DNA from: Sciurus carolinensis
Lineage: Eukaryota > Chordata > Mammalia > Rodentia > Sciuridae
Reading direction: 5' to 3'
DNA: 64,000 nt
Assembly: GCF_902686445.1 (NCBI RefSeq)
Contig: NC_062226.1
Location: 15,100,001-15,164,000, forward strand
Part shown: positions 1-9,816 of the stretch, piece by piece
Numbering within the stretch: position 1 is the stretch's first letter
How the letters are laid out: the number at the start of each line of letters is the position of its first letter
Translations under genes and position numbers: made by a program
Notes under the pieces: model-generated
Told to the model about the DNA's origin: nothing
The model's input: the letters and a program-made list of their open reading frames with translations, nothing else
Database searches by the model: none

Positions 1-127
1 ATAATCCTCTTGTAGAGCATGCCTCCAATGACCCACTTCTCAAAGGTTCTCTCTCCCTATAGCACCACCCTGGGGACTAATCCTTTAACACAGGCACCTT
101 TGGGGGATATTTATTCAAACCATAGCA
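1..127 (-). mobile_element. MaLR-type LTR fragment, cut by window edge
   Basis: The stretch reads like the antisense 5' part of a MaLR LTR: a 'cctttgggggatat' block followed by 'aaaccatagca', which is the reverse complement of the usual 'TGCTATGGTTT' LTR start. The same blocks occur in the copies at 10232-10655, 58879-59231 and 63725-63932. The rest of the LTR lies outside the window. It abuts an older L1 fragment directly. Confidence 0.75.
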
Positions 128-359
128 TGTGGTTTTATTTGTTTTTTTGCACCTGGCTTATTTTACTTAACATCCTATCATTCAGATTCATCCATAATGT
201 CCCAAATGACAGAATTTCCTTCTTCATGTGTGGGCTGAAGATTACTCCACTGTGTACATATACCACATTTTCTCTATCTAGTCATCCTTTAACGGACACT
301 TGGGCTGATTCTGTATGACGACTATTCTGAATTGTGGTGCTATAAACACAGGAGTGTAG
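128..359 (-). mobile_element. Old L1 (L1M) 3' end fragment
   Basis: Antisense L1 3' terminal sequence. Recognisable blocks are 'tgcacctggcttattttact', 'cataatgtcccaaatgacag' and 'gtgctataaacacaggagtg', all standard in the antisense ORF2 end/3' UTR of mammalian L1M elements. It is heavily diverged and carries no open frame. Confidence 0.85.
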
Positions 360-360
360 C

Positions 361-418
361 GATTTGCCAAGAGTCAGAGGCCAGTTTCAAACCCAGATTC
401 ATGTGACTGGAAAAGCAC
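361..418 (-). repeat. MIR fragment
   Basis: A short antisense MIR core: 'gatttgccaagagtcagagg' followed by 'tttcaaacccagattcatg' matches the MIR pattern of a 'gcccaaggtcac' block and then 'gattcaaaccc'. Short and diverged. Confidence 0.5.
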
Positions 419-1399
419 ATTCTCTGTCTTACCTATGCAGATGTGGGTCCTCTCTGGAGAGGGGCTTTTTTAGGGTAACTGAAAGTGGCCACATTTTAGA
501 TCGATTCTTCAGCCCAAACCTATTCCCAGACTTGGCTCAAACCTGTCCACATGCTGTCTCCAGACTGTAAAGTTCACCACTCTCCCAGGGCAAGATTTTT
601 AAATTATACATAGGGAAGTTTTGCACTTTGGGTAGAGGGGCCCAAGGAGTGTGGGCACTGAGAGGAGGTGGGTTGGTAGGACCTGAAAACCCCAGTCTTA
701 GAATACTTTTGCTTCTGTCTTTTTAAGTACAGTACTGCCGCAAAGAATCTCAAATGAAGAAAAGGTTCCATGGCTCATAAAAACTGGAAAACCATTGCAC
801 TAGACTTAAATATATGCATAAAATTCTAAATATAAGTGAGGTGTCATTGGGCAGTCACATACATTTTCATACCAGTCCCTCCCTAAACCCCCGAGCATTA
901 ATGAACAAAGTTGATTCAATAAAGGGGAGCTTGCCTGCTCTCAGTGGCAAAGCTTCCTGAGCATTTTCTTTACTCACCCTGATTCTTTCTCCAACCATTT
1001 CACTCCCTGTGGTGGCTGCCGCTTCTCTCCATTTCTCGTCATCTCTCAGGTGCACAGGAAGCATTCACACCATCAAACCCAGCCGTCCTCAGGTCACTCT
1101 CCTCCCCTTAACGGCTCCTCCACCTTTTCTGCTTGTCCACTCTCCACGCCCGCCCCTGACTCTCACCCACCCCTAGCACCTGGAGATCTGTACTAATCAT
1201 AACTTTTCATTTTCTGCATTTTTGATGCTTTGCCAGCTTGGGTCCTTGCTGACCCTGGAGGGCCTACCGATCCCAGGACTAACCATTTCCTAGGGATAGT
1301 AAAGGCTCACCCACAAGTGCATCTCACATGCCTTCTAACCGGTCCAGACTCTATACCCCAACTTCCTCTCTTACTGGTTTTTGTAATCTGGACCACTGT
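419..1399. other. Unassigned non-coding stretch
   Basis: No exon, RNA gene or recognisable repeat is seen. Composition is mixed, with a C/T-rich patch near 1085-1180. The longest open frames (about 60-65 codons) carry no familiar domain and lie on both strands as expected by chance. Confidence 0.5.
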
Positions 1400-1690
1400 T
1401 ACCCTCCTCTAACTACCCCAGATCAGGTACAGGGGCAGCCGTGGGCCTGAGTCCACTGATCATTTAAACTAGCCAATCCTAAGCCTGTTTACCCTGCATC
1501 ATCCAACTTTCCCAGAGAAACCCCCATGGATTTTCTTTTTCCTCTGCTCCCCTCTGCCTCCTGACTGGCCCTGGCTCCTCCCCCGGCAGACTGCCATGGT
1601 ATGTTGTACTCTCTTATCTTTAAATGTGTGAGCATGACAAGAATCTTTTCAACATCATTCGTCCTCTGATTCATTAGCTTCACATACCAG
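1400..1690 (+). mobile_element. Possible old ERV LTR remnant
   Basis: The run 'actagccaatcctaagcctg', a C/T-rich 'cctcccccggcagactgcc' block and a downstream 'tttaaatgtgtgagcatgac' resemble a mammalian LTR U3/R region. No terminal TG/CA pair or target duplication could be fixed, so the family is not named. It could instead be unique sequence. Confidence 0.3.
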
Positions 1691-1703
1691 AGTAATAATA
1701 CAC

Positions 1704-1921
1704 GTTTTATTTTATTTTATTTTTGAAGCAGAGATTGAAGCCAGGGGTGCTTAGCCACTGAGCCACATAGCCAGCCCTTTTTCTTTTATATCTGGAGACA
1801 GATTCTCACTAAGTTACTTAGCAACTTGTTAGGTTGCTGAGGCTGGCTTTGAACTTGTGATCCTCCTACCTCTGCCTCCTTAGCCACTGGCCTTACAAGC
1901 ATAGGACATTGAGCCCAGCAA
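1704..1921 (-). mobile_element. Squirrel-type composite SINE (B1 + ID half)
   Basis: Read on the minus strand, the element starts with a B1/7SL-like head ('ggcagaggtaggaggatcac', then 'caagttcaaagccagcctca') and continues into an ID-like half ('tggctcagtggctaagcacc', then 'cccctggcttcaatctc', a decayed Pol III B box). It ends in an A-rich tail, seen as the TTTTA repeats at 1706-1725. The head-plus-ID arrangement is typical of Sciuridae and some other rodents. Non-coding. Confidence 0.88.
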
Positions 1922-2424
1922 AACCTGTATTTTAAAACAGCCTCTGTGTCTCAGAATTTAGCTTTCCTGATTCAAAAATCACCATACCCAGAGGAACCAG
2001 ACTTCTTTCCCTGGGTCTTCCTTCTAGGAGAATCTGAGAAGTGTGTGTATATTAAATTTTGAACAGTCAGCACTTTTTCCTTCTGGCTTATGAACACATA
2101 TGCACACAGGTACACACAGGTAAATACTGCCATGCCCTCATTTACTGCCTCTTAGCTCTTGCTTCAACACTGGACCTTCTACCTGTTTCTTGTATGTACT
2201 GGCCAGCAGAGCTACTTGACCTTGGCCCTCCTCTTCTCCTTAGACATAGTTTTAGACACACCCTCCTTTTCCTGAGGAGCTTCAGTGTTCTGAGGAATGA
2301 TCCCAAAGACTCTGATTCTTCTGTGCGCTTCATCTGCATTCCCCATGTGACGACTTCCACGACACTGAGCTCACTGCATTTCCTGGTTGCTGTGCACTCC
2401 TGTCCCAGTCTGGGGCTCCCAGGG
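1922..2424. other. Unassigned non-coding stretch
   Basis: No repeat or gene is recognised. A 123-codon open frame runs 2059-2430 (plus), but it has no start context, no domain and a low-complexity composition, and its end overlaps an L2 tail, so it is not called as a gene. Confidence 0.5.
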
Positions 2425-2509
2425 AGTTAGGGTTAACACTGCACCTGGTTTACAGTGAGCTCACAACAAATATTTCTCCACTGACTGTATGAATGAATGA
2501 CTGAATGAC
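2425..2509 (+). repeat. L2 3' end fragment
   Basis: The end 'cacaacaaatatttctccac' followed by short TGAATGAATGA-type repeats is the standard terminus of a sense L2. The upstream 'gcacctggtttacagtgagc' corresponds to the 'gcctggcacatagtaggtgc' block of the consensus. Confidence 0.75.
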
Positions 2510-2802
2510 TCTGACTTATCCTCTCGGCCCTTCCTCCTCCTTTTCTTCCTGGGAGTCGATCATAGACACATACATGCTCAAGCACGCGTGCCGGTGCAGA
2601 CAAACACACACGTGCTCCTTGACCTTAAAATGATGACTCTGTTTACCTAAGTGCAAATATGCACTGAAAAGCACAAAGGAAGTCATAAACCAATGCATTT
2701 CTTTCAAAATGATTTCAAGGCTCTGTATCTTGAAGTGAGGGGCAAAGGAGGAACTTATTTTTTTAACATAGGAAAACTATCAAAAACCACGGATTTGGTT
2801 TC
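2510..2802. other. Unassigned non-coding stretch
   Basis: Nothing recognised. The segment contains a short CA-rich patch near 2605 and nothing resembling an exon. Confidence 0.45.
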
Positions 2803-2925
2803 AGGAAAAGGGAAGGAAGAAAGAAAGGCAAATAACAGAAGAGAAAGTAGTGAGTGTGTGAGTGAAAAAAGTAGGAAGATACAGGAGAGGGAAAGAAGGA
2901 AGAGAGGAAGAAGAGAAAGGAAAGC
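2803..2925. repeat. Purine-rich low-complexity tract
   Basis: About 120 bp almost entirely A and G, with GGAAG, GAAAG and GAGAG motifs. It is not a regular microsatellite. The Arg/Lys/Glu-rich frames it opens on both strands are compositional artefacts. Confidence 0.8.
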
Positions 2926-3989
2926 CAGCTGACTGCTCCTGTCAGAACAAATTCCCTGGTTGGTGTATTCCGGGAGACTGGGCTCTGGGACCTCATTTTC
3001 TCGACCTTAATCTGTTTCCCCAGAAGCCCTGTCTCTGCATAGCCAACTTATTCACGGACCACTATCAGCCACTAAGGAATAAAGCTTTTCAAACAGACCC
3101 TCTTCTTGCATTTGGATGCATGTTGCTAGAAAGAACTGAAGAGGTGAACTGAGCTGGTGCAGAACTTTCTGGAGTCTTCCAGATGGACACCCTTCTCTGT
3201 GCTGTGCCCTCACCCTTGCTTTGTTTCCAGACTCAAGGACAGGTGCAGGTCCTGGTACCCCTCTTGCCTTCTACTTCTCTCTTCCTGTCTGAAGAAACAT
3301 GACCGATACGCCCAAGCTGTGGATTAAAATGATTAGCAGCGTGATTTATCTGAGCTCCAGGAAGCAGATGACTTGTGAACACTTGGGAAGCTTTGGGTGT
3401 GCCAAGTTGGGGAGAATGGCAGGGCACTGCGGGCCCTTCTCTCTACCTCCCCTTCTCGTGCATCCAGAGACTACTCCCTGAGCCTCCGCCCCCGCTTCCT
3501 GCTGAGCCTCCTATAATTACTACCTCAATAAAGATGTGCCTGGCTCCAGTGGAGGATAAGGACATTTGGGCCTCTCAGCCTGTCTGCCCACTTGAACAGA
3601 GGCGTCACTCCCTGTCTCTTTCCGACCCTTGTTTATCTCTTTCTTCCCTTGGTTCTTGCTCCATTCTGTTGTAATTTCAGCCACAGGGGAGGGAAGAAAA
3701 AGTCAGATGTGAAGATATCACTGGGAGCAAATGGCATTTACTGTTAATGTGGCGGCAAATGGCCTCCTCCCTGACTTGTGATATTTTAACTCTCTTAAGG
3801 AAGGAAGTGACACTGCAGCTCTCTTCTCCGGGACCAAAGGCCAGAAGAGATTATTCATCTGGATCATTACTCCCAAGGCATGGTTTTGCACACTGCAATA
3901 ATCTACGGAGGGCGTCTGGAGGGGGTACATTGTGATGTAGCCATGCTTGCCTGGCAGAGCTCAGACAGGGCCAAGCACTGGATGGCAGT
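2926..3989. other. Unassigned non-coding stretch
   Basis: No repeat family is recognised across about 1 kb. The part near 3295-3420 is unusually non-repetitive ('attagcagcgtgatttatct') and could be a conserved non-coding element, but only alignment to other mammals could show it. Open frames of 60-99 codons show no domain. Confidence 0.4.
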
Positions 3990-4095
3990 TCCTGTCCAAG
4001 GCCACTGTTCTGAAGCTTGGGGATCTCAAGTTCACTTTCCAGGGTCTTAGATTTCTCATCTGCACATGGGAGATATAGCACTATATAGATATTAG
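3990..4095 (+). repeat. Weak MIR fragment
   Basis: 'tttctcatctgcacatggga' fits the MIR block 'tttcctcatctgtaaaatgg'. The remaining similarity is low. Confidence 0.45.
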
Positions 4096-4699
4096 TTATA
4101 CTTAATTGCTTTTTGTCTGTCTGTTTGTTTAGATGTCTATAGGTTACTCACTGGGTCTTTTATTTCTTCCTTTCCAATACCAAGTGCATCTTTAGTTTTC
4201 TCTGAATCAAACCTCCTCCTAGGTAAGGTTCTCATACCAGTGGTTTCCATGTAACATTGTTCCTCTTCTCTGGTTCCTCCAGTTCCAAGTCATTCTCCAC
4301 CAGCCAGCTGAGCTTTCTTTCTCTAGTGCATACCTGATCCAGCTCACCCCTGCACCCTCTGTGGTTCTGGCTGCCCATGAGTTTACTTATTTAATACAGT
4401 CAGGCAAATTTAGCCATCACCTCCTAGGCCTGCCATGCTTAGTTCTAGGGAACTGAACTAGATTGGCTTGGCACAGTTGTCAGGCACCAAGGGAGTGATA
4501 TGTGAGCAAGAAGAGGGTGGAGGGAGGCTGGTGACTGAGAAAGGCAGGGCCCTGGAGACTCTCAGAGTCCCAGCCATACCCTGACCATGAAGGGAAACCT
4601 CGCCAGGGTGTGAGGCACAAGAACCACAGGGTGGAATTTTACCTTTCACAAAGATCACCCGGGTTGTACTGTGGAGAATGGAATTTTCGTGGCTGAAAT
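4096..4699. other. Unassigned non-coding stretch
   Basis: No feature recognised. A TCTG/TTTG-rich run lies at 4113-4131. The rest is ordinary mixed sequence without a credible exon. Confidence 0.45.
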
Positions 4700-4900
4700 T
4701 CCCAAATTGCCTTCAGAGCCCTTCCCCAGTCAGGTCCAACTTCCACCTCCAGCCACATTTCCTATCGCAGTCACACACAACCTGCGCTCTTGGCCTTTAG
4801 ACTATTTATTATCTTTCACATGCCATGCTCTTTTGCATTTTTAATTCAGTTATTGCTGTTTTTTCTTCTTTCCATCTCTGCTGTTCTAGGTGGTCTTACA
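4700..4900 (+). repeat. Probable L2 fragment
   Basis: The order 'ccttccccagtcaggtccaa', 'cttccacctccagccac', 'ttggcctttagac' and 'catgccatgctcttttgca' follows the L2 3' region (Pro/Ser-rich ORF end, then the 'cctttgcacatgctgttcc' block). Diverged. Confidence 0.5.
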
Positions 4901-5235
4901 TATCTGATCATCCATTCTGCTTGCTTGAATGTGGGACCAGAACTGGAGCAATTTCAAGAGCTGGGAGCAGGTCAGGGAGATAATAAAATAACAGGTATTT
5001 AGCATGTACCCACTGTGTGTCTGTCACTCTGCAGGGCTCCCGGAGTATGAGAGGGATCAAGTCCCTGCCTTTGAGGCAGGGTGATTGAGAGCAAAGAGGA
5101 AGGGTGAACGTGTCAGGGAGCCTGTGCAGTGAGAGATACCCTAGTACTGGAAGCACTCCTCCTGGAAACACAGAGTCATAGATTTATAGTCTTATGGAAT
5201 CTTCAGCTTATAGAATCAAATCATCCCAGGAGGAA

Positions 5236-5826
5236 AAAAAAATCAGGAATTAGAAATGAATATTTATCAAGTCTCTGGAGAATGGGGTGGCTGTATAAAG
5301 CTTAGAAGTGATAGAAGAAATCACAAAGGAAAAGACATGAAGCAAACCAGAAAAATACAGCAAATATAACAAAGAATTACTATCTTTATTATGTAAAGAG
5401 TGCATGCAAATCAATTAAATTCATAAGACCCCAGCAGATAAATGAACAGAGGGCATGAACAGACAAAGCTCAAAAGAGAAAATGCATACCACTAGTTAAC
5501 AAACACAAGAAAAAAAAAATGTTCGCTCTCTCTAATAATCAAAGACAGGCTTATTAAAGCCATGAGATAATTTTTTTTCCCTATTGAATTAGCAAAGCTT
5601 AAACAAAAACAAGAAGACTGAGGCTGGTCAATGCTTTAGAGAATGTGATGTCGAGACTCTCATGCGCTGCCGGTAGGCATGTAATCCAGGGCAACTGTTC
5701 TAGAAAACAATTTGGCAATGTGCATGAAGAGTCTTAAAATATGATTTAATTTTAGCAATTTAATTTTGGAAATTTTTTTCTAAAGAAAGTATCCAAGAAT
5801 AGAGAAAAGATACAGGCCTGGTGATT
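5236..5826 (+). mobile_element. Old L1/HAL1-like ORF2 remnant
   Basis: Sense remnant of an L1 ORF2 C-terminal region. The ordered blocks are 'aaatcaattaaattcataag', 'gggcatgaacagacaaagct', 'tctctaataatcaaagacag', 'gagataattttttttcccta', 'gactctcatgcgctgccggt' and 'aaaacaatttggcaatgtgc'. These are the nucleotide hallmarks of the ORF2 segment before the 3' UTR in old mammalian L1 and HAL1. Frames are broken by many stops and indels, so it is dead. Confidence 0.85.
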
Positions 5827-5867
5827 CCCCCCCCCCCAGAATATATTATTTAAAGTAGATGGGGGGG
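5827..5867. repeat. C11 / G7 homopolymer pair
   Basis: A run of 11 C (5827-5837) is followed 23 bases later by 7 G (5861-5867). The runs are complementary and could fold into a GC-only stem. The C run sits at the edge of the L1 remnant. Confidence 0.85.
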
Positions 5868-6284
5868 AGGAGTACCAGGAGACCAAATAGCAAACTAGAA
5901 GGGTGTAGATAGCCATGTAAGGAAACAGTCCTTGGCCATTTAAAAACCTGCTTTTGCAATTCCTATACCCTACTAAAATTAAATGAAAAAAGAAGACAGA
6001 GAAAGAAATTGCATATTCAGTATGATTGTGTTCCTAGGGAGAAAATCATAGATGGGTTGACTTAAAGATTTTCAGGTTGCCAAAGAGCTAAGGACCTCCC
6101 TAGTGATGTGGCATGAATCAATTTGGGGACCAGACATGGACTGGAAAACTTTTCAGATGGCCCCTAAAGTTGGAGGTTTGGTCCAGAAATCCTGAATTGT
6201 CTGAGGATTACATGGAAATTGACGTGGTTCTCTAGGTTCTGAGTCCAGCTTAATGCTCTTAGCTGTATGATTTTAAGAAACTAG
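5868..6284. other. Unassigned non-coding stretch
   Basis: No gene or repeat recognised. It may include more decayed L1 sequence past the homopolymer pair. The last 60 bases hint at the 5' half of a MIR. Confidence 0.4.
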
Positions 6285-6425
6285 ATGAAGCTGATTCCCC
6301 CATTTTACAAATAATGGGAGACTCAGAATGGTTTTGTAACTTGATCAAGGTTGCACAGATTTGCTGTAGGGCTGGGGCTGGAATTCAGTCTTTCTGATTC
6401 AGGCAATCTCCTACTTCATTATACG
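6285..6425 (-). repeat. MIR
   Basis: Antisense MIR: 'cccattttacaaataatggg', 'gactcagaatggttttgtaa', 'cttgatcaaggttgcacaga' and 'gctggggctggaattcagtc' appear in consensus order. Confidence 0.92.
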
Positions 6426-6700
6426 TATGTGTTGGTGGATATGATCTTCCTTGGGTAGAGAGAGAGTGTGCACTCACCTGAGCTACATCCACTCCCTTGT
6501 GCTAGAAGGTGTGCATTCCCTCCATGCATATTCAATGGAAAAAAAACCACCATCATGGTTTGCTCACAATCATCTGGGTTTTAACACTAAAACTCACTAG
6601 TCACCCTGGATGTTTGTGGGTTTCACCCTGTTTTGTGAGCACAAGATGCGAGGGTATTCGATGCATTTCTTGGAGCCTTTGGGTTGGGTTTTCTGCTCCC

Positions 6701-6762
6701 TGTTTTCCTGTGTCTTAGGAGGTTATTATAATGTAACCAGTTCATGGCCTTTCACTTCTCAA
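6701..6762 (+). repeat. Left copy of bracketing direct repeat
   Basis: This block ('ttcctgtgtcttaggaggtt', 'aaccagttcatggcctttca') recurs almost unchanged at 7310-7383. Only a few mismatches separate the copies, apart from 13 extra bases in the right one. The right copy runs directly into a MIR, and the left copy carries only the first bases of that MIR. This points to a local duplication or to an insertion event with long flanking repeats. Confidence 0.85.
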
Positions 6763-7309
6763 AAGGCTGCCCTTTTGGCACCAGTCGCTCAGTGGGCTGC
6801 GCAGCATCTTTACCCCTGGGCGCAGACTCTTCTGTCCTGTTGGCCAGAAGAGGGAGGAGGAGCCCACAGAAGCCCCATGTCTGGTTCCTGTGGGCTGGTG
6901 TCGCTCTGCAGGCAGCCACCTCGGCACCATCCTGCCGGCTTCTTGGAACTGATAAACTTCCCTCCCGGCGGATCCCCCTGCCTCCCTCAACTCGGGAGTA
7001 TTTCTGTTTGCTTTCATCGTGTACAGACGCACTTGCCTCTTGTCTCCCGCGGCTTAATTAGCTCTAATGGGTGGAGGTTGTCCTTGGACGGCTTCCCGCA
7101 GCTGCCCTCTGCTGGCCGGTAGCCGCACTGGCGGCTGTAGCCTGGGACCCAGAAAGTGTGTTTTGGCCCCAGACACTGTGGGCCAAGAGGCCTGTGTTTG
7201 CCAGAGCCACCCTGAGACTGAGAGACAGTTTTGACAAAAATCCTTATTACCGGTCCTGGCATACTGAGCAGACTCGATCTCTAACTCCTTGAATAAATAT
7301 ATCCAAAAA
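6763..7309. promoter_or_regulatory. CpG-rich segment, candidate regulatory element
   Basis: A GC-rich segment in otherwise CpG-poor DNA: about 18 CpG dinucleotides by hand count in 6781-7140, none in 7141-7200. It contains a CTCF-like motif (7101-7117), a perfect AGCCGC/GCGGCT hairpin (7121-7136) and a homeodomain-type 'gcttaattagctctaatggg' (7051-7070). It lies exactly between the two copies of a direct repeat. A 170-codon frame covers 6610-7122 on the plus strand but has no domain, and overlapping frames exist in other registers as expected for GC-rich DNA. An insulator, enhancer or weak promoter are all possible; no transcript evidence is visible. Confidence 0.4.
7101..7117 (-). promoter_or_regulatory. 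CTCF-like binding motif
   Basis: On the minus strand the core reads CCAGCAGAGGGCA, which matches the strong central part of the vertebrate CTCF consensus (CCASYAGRKGGC). It sits in CpG-rich sequence, as many real sites do. A weaker related word, CCAGAAGAGGGAGG, lies at 6844-6857 on the plus strand. Occupancy is inference. Confidence 0.55.
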
Positions 7310-7383
7310 TGTTTTCCTGTGTATTAGGAGGTTATTGTAATTAACCAGTTCATGGTCTTTAGCAAGCAGTTTCACTTCTCAAA
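7310..7383 (+). repeat. Right copy of bracketing direct repeat
   Basis: Partner of 6701-6762, with 13 extra bases ('agcaagcagtttc') just before the shared 'cacttctcaaa'. It overlaps the start of the MIR at 7350. Confidence 0.85.
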
Positions 7384-7545
7384 GCTTCAACTTTTGCATC
7401 TATAAGACAGGCACTAAAATGGAGTTTATCACAATGGATTCTCGAGATGTGTAATGGAGAATATCTGTGAAGAGCCTTGTCCAGCTTCTGTTGCAAAATT
7501 AATATCAAATAAATGGTGACTGCTATTGTTAATAACAGTATAACT
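7350..7545 (+). repeat. MIR
   Basis: Sense MIR: 'tttcacttctcaaagcttca', 'ttgcatctataagacaggca' and a 3' end 'caaataaatggtgactgcta', in consensus order. Confidence 0.88.
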
Positions 7546-7987
7546 ATTCTTGTAATGGGTACCAGCAATGGGCCAAGTGAGTCTTCTCTGCAGTCTTGGG
7601 GAAGGATTGGTTGAGGAAATGCTTCCCAAGCTGGCCCACAATGGATTACTAGGATTTGACAAACATTGGTGTTATTGCAATATGCTAAGTGTTGTCCGTG
7701 AGATGAGAAGGGTGTGGAAATCAGCAACTCACTGGTCCCAGTCAGAGTAACTGCAATAAATTTGAAGTAAGGTAGAGAAGTCTTCTATTCAAGTGGAGCA
7801 TGTTTTAAAAATAATAATGATAATATTTATCTGATGTGTTTCAGGCTTAGTCCTTTTCCAGGCCCCTCAGAGAGATAATGGATGTGAGCACTTTAGCAAA
7901 TAGACAGCTTTCTGAAAAATGAGGTGATTTTTATTGAGGGTTGAAGTTTGTCTATATTCCTCATTGACTAAACAAATCATTTGCTCC
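7546..7987. other. Unassigned non-coding stretch
   Basis: No feature recognised. AT-rich runs occur near 7805-7832. Open frames are short and without domains. Confidence 0.45.
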
Positions 7988-8215
7988 TCTTACTGATGGA
8001 GATGATCACAGAACCATAGGATCATGGGCCCTTACGGCTAGGAGAGGCTTTATCTGTTCCTATCTCCATCCATTGCTGTCTACAGAACACCTGGCAGGCA
8101 GGAATCTATACACTGTTTGAATGCTTTTGGGGATGGGGCACTCACTTCTACCCTCAGAGGAGGTCGATCTGTCATTGGATAAGCAGATGCATTGAGCGTT
8201 CTTCCTCTCTTTCCC
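7988..8215 (+). repeat. Ancient dispersed repeat, family not assigned
   Basis: The sequence 'gcttttggggatggggcact', followed by a cysteine-poor C/T-rich block and 'gagcgttcttcctctctttc', resembles a widespread mammalian repeat with the phrase 'gatggggagctcactacctc' and then 'gttcttcctta'. I recognise the pattern but cannot name the family safely. Confidence 0.5.
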
Positions 8216-8324
8216 TCTTACTGCCTAAATCTAGACAACCAGTTACGTTCATTTTGCTCTTAAATATCTCTTACCATTCTTATCAATACTGCCCCTGTAC
8301 AAATATCACATCCATTACAGTGAT

Positions 8325-8520
8325 AGTAATTTTCTAATTGGACTGTCAATTAAACCTCCTCCTTCCTCTTCGTTCCCAATCCATTCTCTATGTTGCTTTG
8401 TCACATGCAAATCTGACCTTGAAATTCTGTTTAAACTCTCTTCCTGTCCCCTGCCTAACAAAGCTCAGCCTCTTTAAGGATTGTGATACCCTTTGCAGTT
8501 TAACCCCAAACCACCCTCTG
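8325..8520 (+). repeat. L2 fragment
   Basis: 'cacatgcaaatctgaccttg', then 'ctcttcctgtcccctgccta', matches the L2 block 'aatctgatcatgtcactccc' and its continuation. It abuts the hAT element that follows. Confidence 0.55.
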
Positions 8521-8521
8521 T

Positions 8522-8636
8522 AGCAGGGGTTGGAAAACTATGACCCATGGGCCAAGTGTAGCCCACAACCTGTGTGTACCATGAACAGAGAATGGTTTTT
8601 ACATTTTCAAATATAAAATGCAAAAAGATCATTTGG
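8522..8636 (+). mobile_element. hAT-Charlie-type DNA transposon, first half
   Basis: 'agcaggggttggaaaactat' and 'gacccatgggccaagtgtag' form the 5' end of a well-known mammalian hAT non-autonomous element, followed by 'agaatggtttttacattttc'. The element is cut by a MaLR insertion and resumes at 9817. Confidence 0.85.
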
Positions 8637-8690
8637 TGCTATGGTTTGAAATGTCCCCAAAGGTCTCTGTGTTAATGGTTTCCCTGTGTT
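8637..8690 (+). mobile_element. MaLR 5' LTR stub
   Basis: Begins 'tgctatggtttgaaatgtcc', the canonical MaLR LTR start, but only about 50 bp remain before the sequence jumps into the internal region. Most of the 5' LTR is deleted. Confidence 0.75.
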
Positions 8691-9444
8691 AAGCCATCCA
8701 GGTGCTCAGAGGCCCTTGCAGCTGTGGGTCAAGTAGACCTGGGGTACAACTTGCATCAGCAACAGAGTTGGTGTCATCCGCATGGTGCTGGTTTTGCAGA
8801 GTGGGAAATGCAAGAGTTATGGAGACATGGCAGCTTCCGTCAAGATTCCAAAGGAAAGCCTGGGAGGCTAAGCAGTGTGTGGCAGAATCGGAGTCCCTGA
8901 AAGCAACCCCATCAGGATGATGTGTGAGGCTGTGAGGTTGAAGCCAAAGTTGCAATGGACACCCCAGGAGATTGGAGAAGTCAGAATGTGAAACTTCTGT
9001 TGAGGAGATTTGCAGGCAGCAAGCAGAGCCAGCCCAAGAGATTGGCCATGTGGGGTGCAACCAGCATGGCCATGGGGTCAGGGCTTCCCAGGCCCTTTGC
9101 TGCTCATGTCACATTACCATGTGCCCAGGATATTAGATGTGGAGTTATAGGTTTTAATATTTGCCCTGCCAGGTTTTGGTCTTGCTTTGGTCTGAGACTT
9201 TCTCACTATCTGCTGGTTCCTCTCTTTGAGAATGAAAATGTTTACCCTGTGCCATTGTTTCTTGGATGTATGTAACATCTTGTTTGATTTTTACTGTGTC
9301 TCACTTCTGAGTTTGACTTGAGTCTCAGAGTTGCTGACTTTGCAGCAACATTGGACTCGTTAGGAATCTGGAGACTCTTGTAGAAGGACTAAATGCAGTT
9401 CATATGATAAAATTGACACAAGCCATTGGGGTTCAGGGATAGAA
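8691..9444 (+). mobile_element. MaLR internal region (non-coding)
   Basis: Ordered matches to MST/THE1-type internal sequence: 'tggtgctggttttgcagagt', 'gaaagcctgggaggctaagc', 'aaccccatcaggatgatgtg', 'gattggccatgtggggtgca', 'gcttcccaggccctttgctg' and 'ttctttggatgta'-like 3' blocks. These internal regions never carry full retroviral genes. Open frames of up to 123 codons here are by-products and are not called. Confidence 0.85.
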
Positions 9445-9816
9445 TGCTACAGGTTGACTGTGTCCCCCAAAAGCCCATGTGTTACAGGCTTGGTCAACCA
9501 CCCATGGTACTATTGGGAGATAGGGTAACCTTTGAGAAGTGGAAAGAAATGGGGTCATTCTGGGTGTGCTCTTTAAGGAAATATTGGAACTGTATCCCTT
9601 CTTGTTTCTCTCTTTGTTTTCTAGTCACCATAAGGTGAACATTTCTCTTTTACCACTTGCTCCCACCATGATGTACCATGCTGCCACAGGCCCAAAGCAA
9701 CAGGGCCAAATGACCATGAACTGAAATCTCTCAAACTATGAACTAAAATAAATGTTTCCTTCCTTTAAGTTGGTTATCTCAGGCATTTTATCACAGCAAT
9801 GGAAAGCTAACTAACA
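9445..9816 (+). mobile_element. MaLR 3' LTR
   Basis: Starts 'tgctacaggttgactgtgtc' and ends '...ctaactaaca'. It carries the internal poly(A) context 'aaaataaatgtttccttcct'. The termini TG...CA fit an LTR. With the 5' stub and internal region this is one insertion (8637-9816) inside a hAT element. Confidence 0.9.

Noticed and set aside
2059..2430. 123-codon plus-strand frame.
   Set aside because: No recognisable domain or splice context, and it ends in an L2 tail.
6610..7122. 170-codon plus-strand frame in the CpG-rich segment, with shorter frames on both strands.
   Set aside because: No domain, no start context, and other registers are equally open, as expected for GC-rich DNA. It crosses one copy of the direct repeat.
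8689..9275. Frames of 123, 72 and 106 codons that could suggest a retroviral gene.
   Set aside because: They lie in the non-coding internal region of a MaLR, which does not carry full gag/pol genes.
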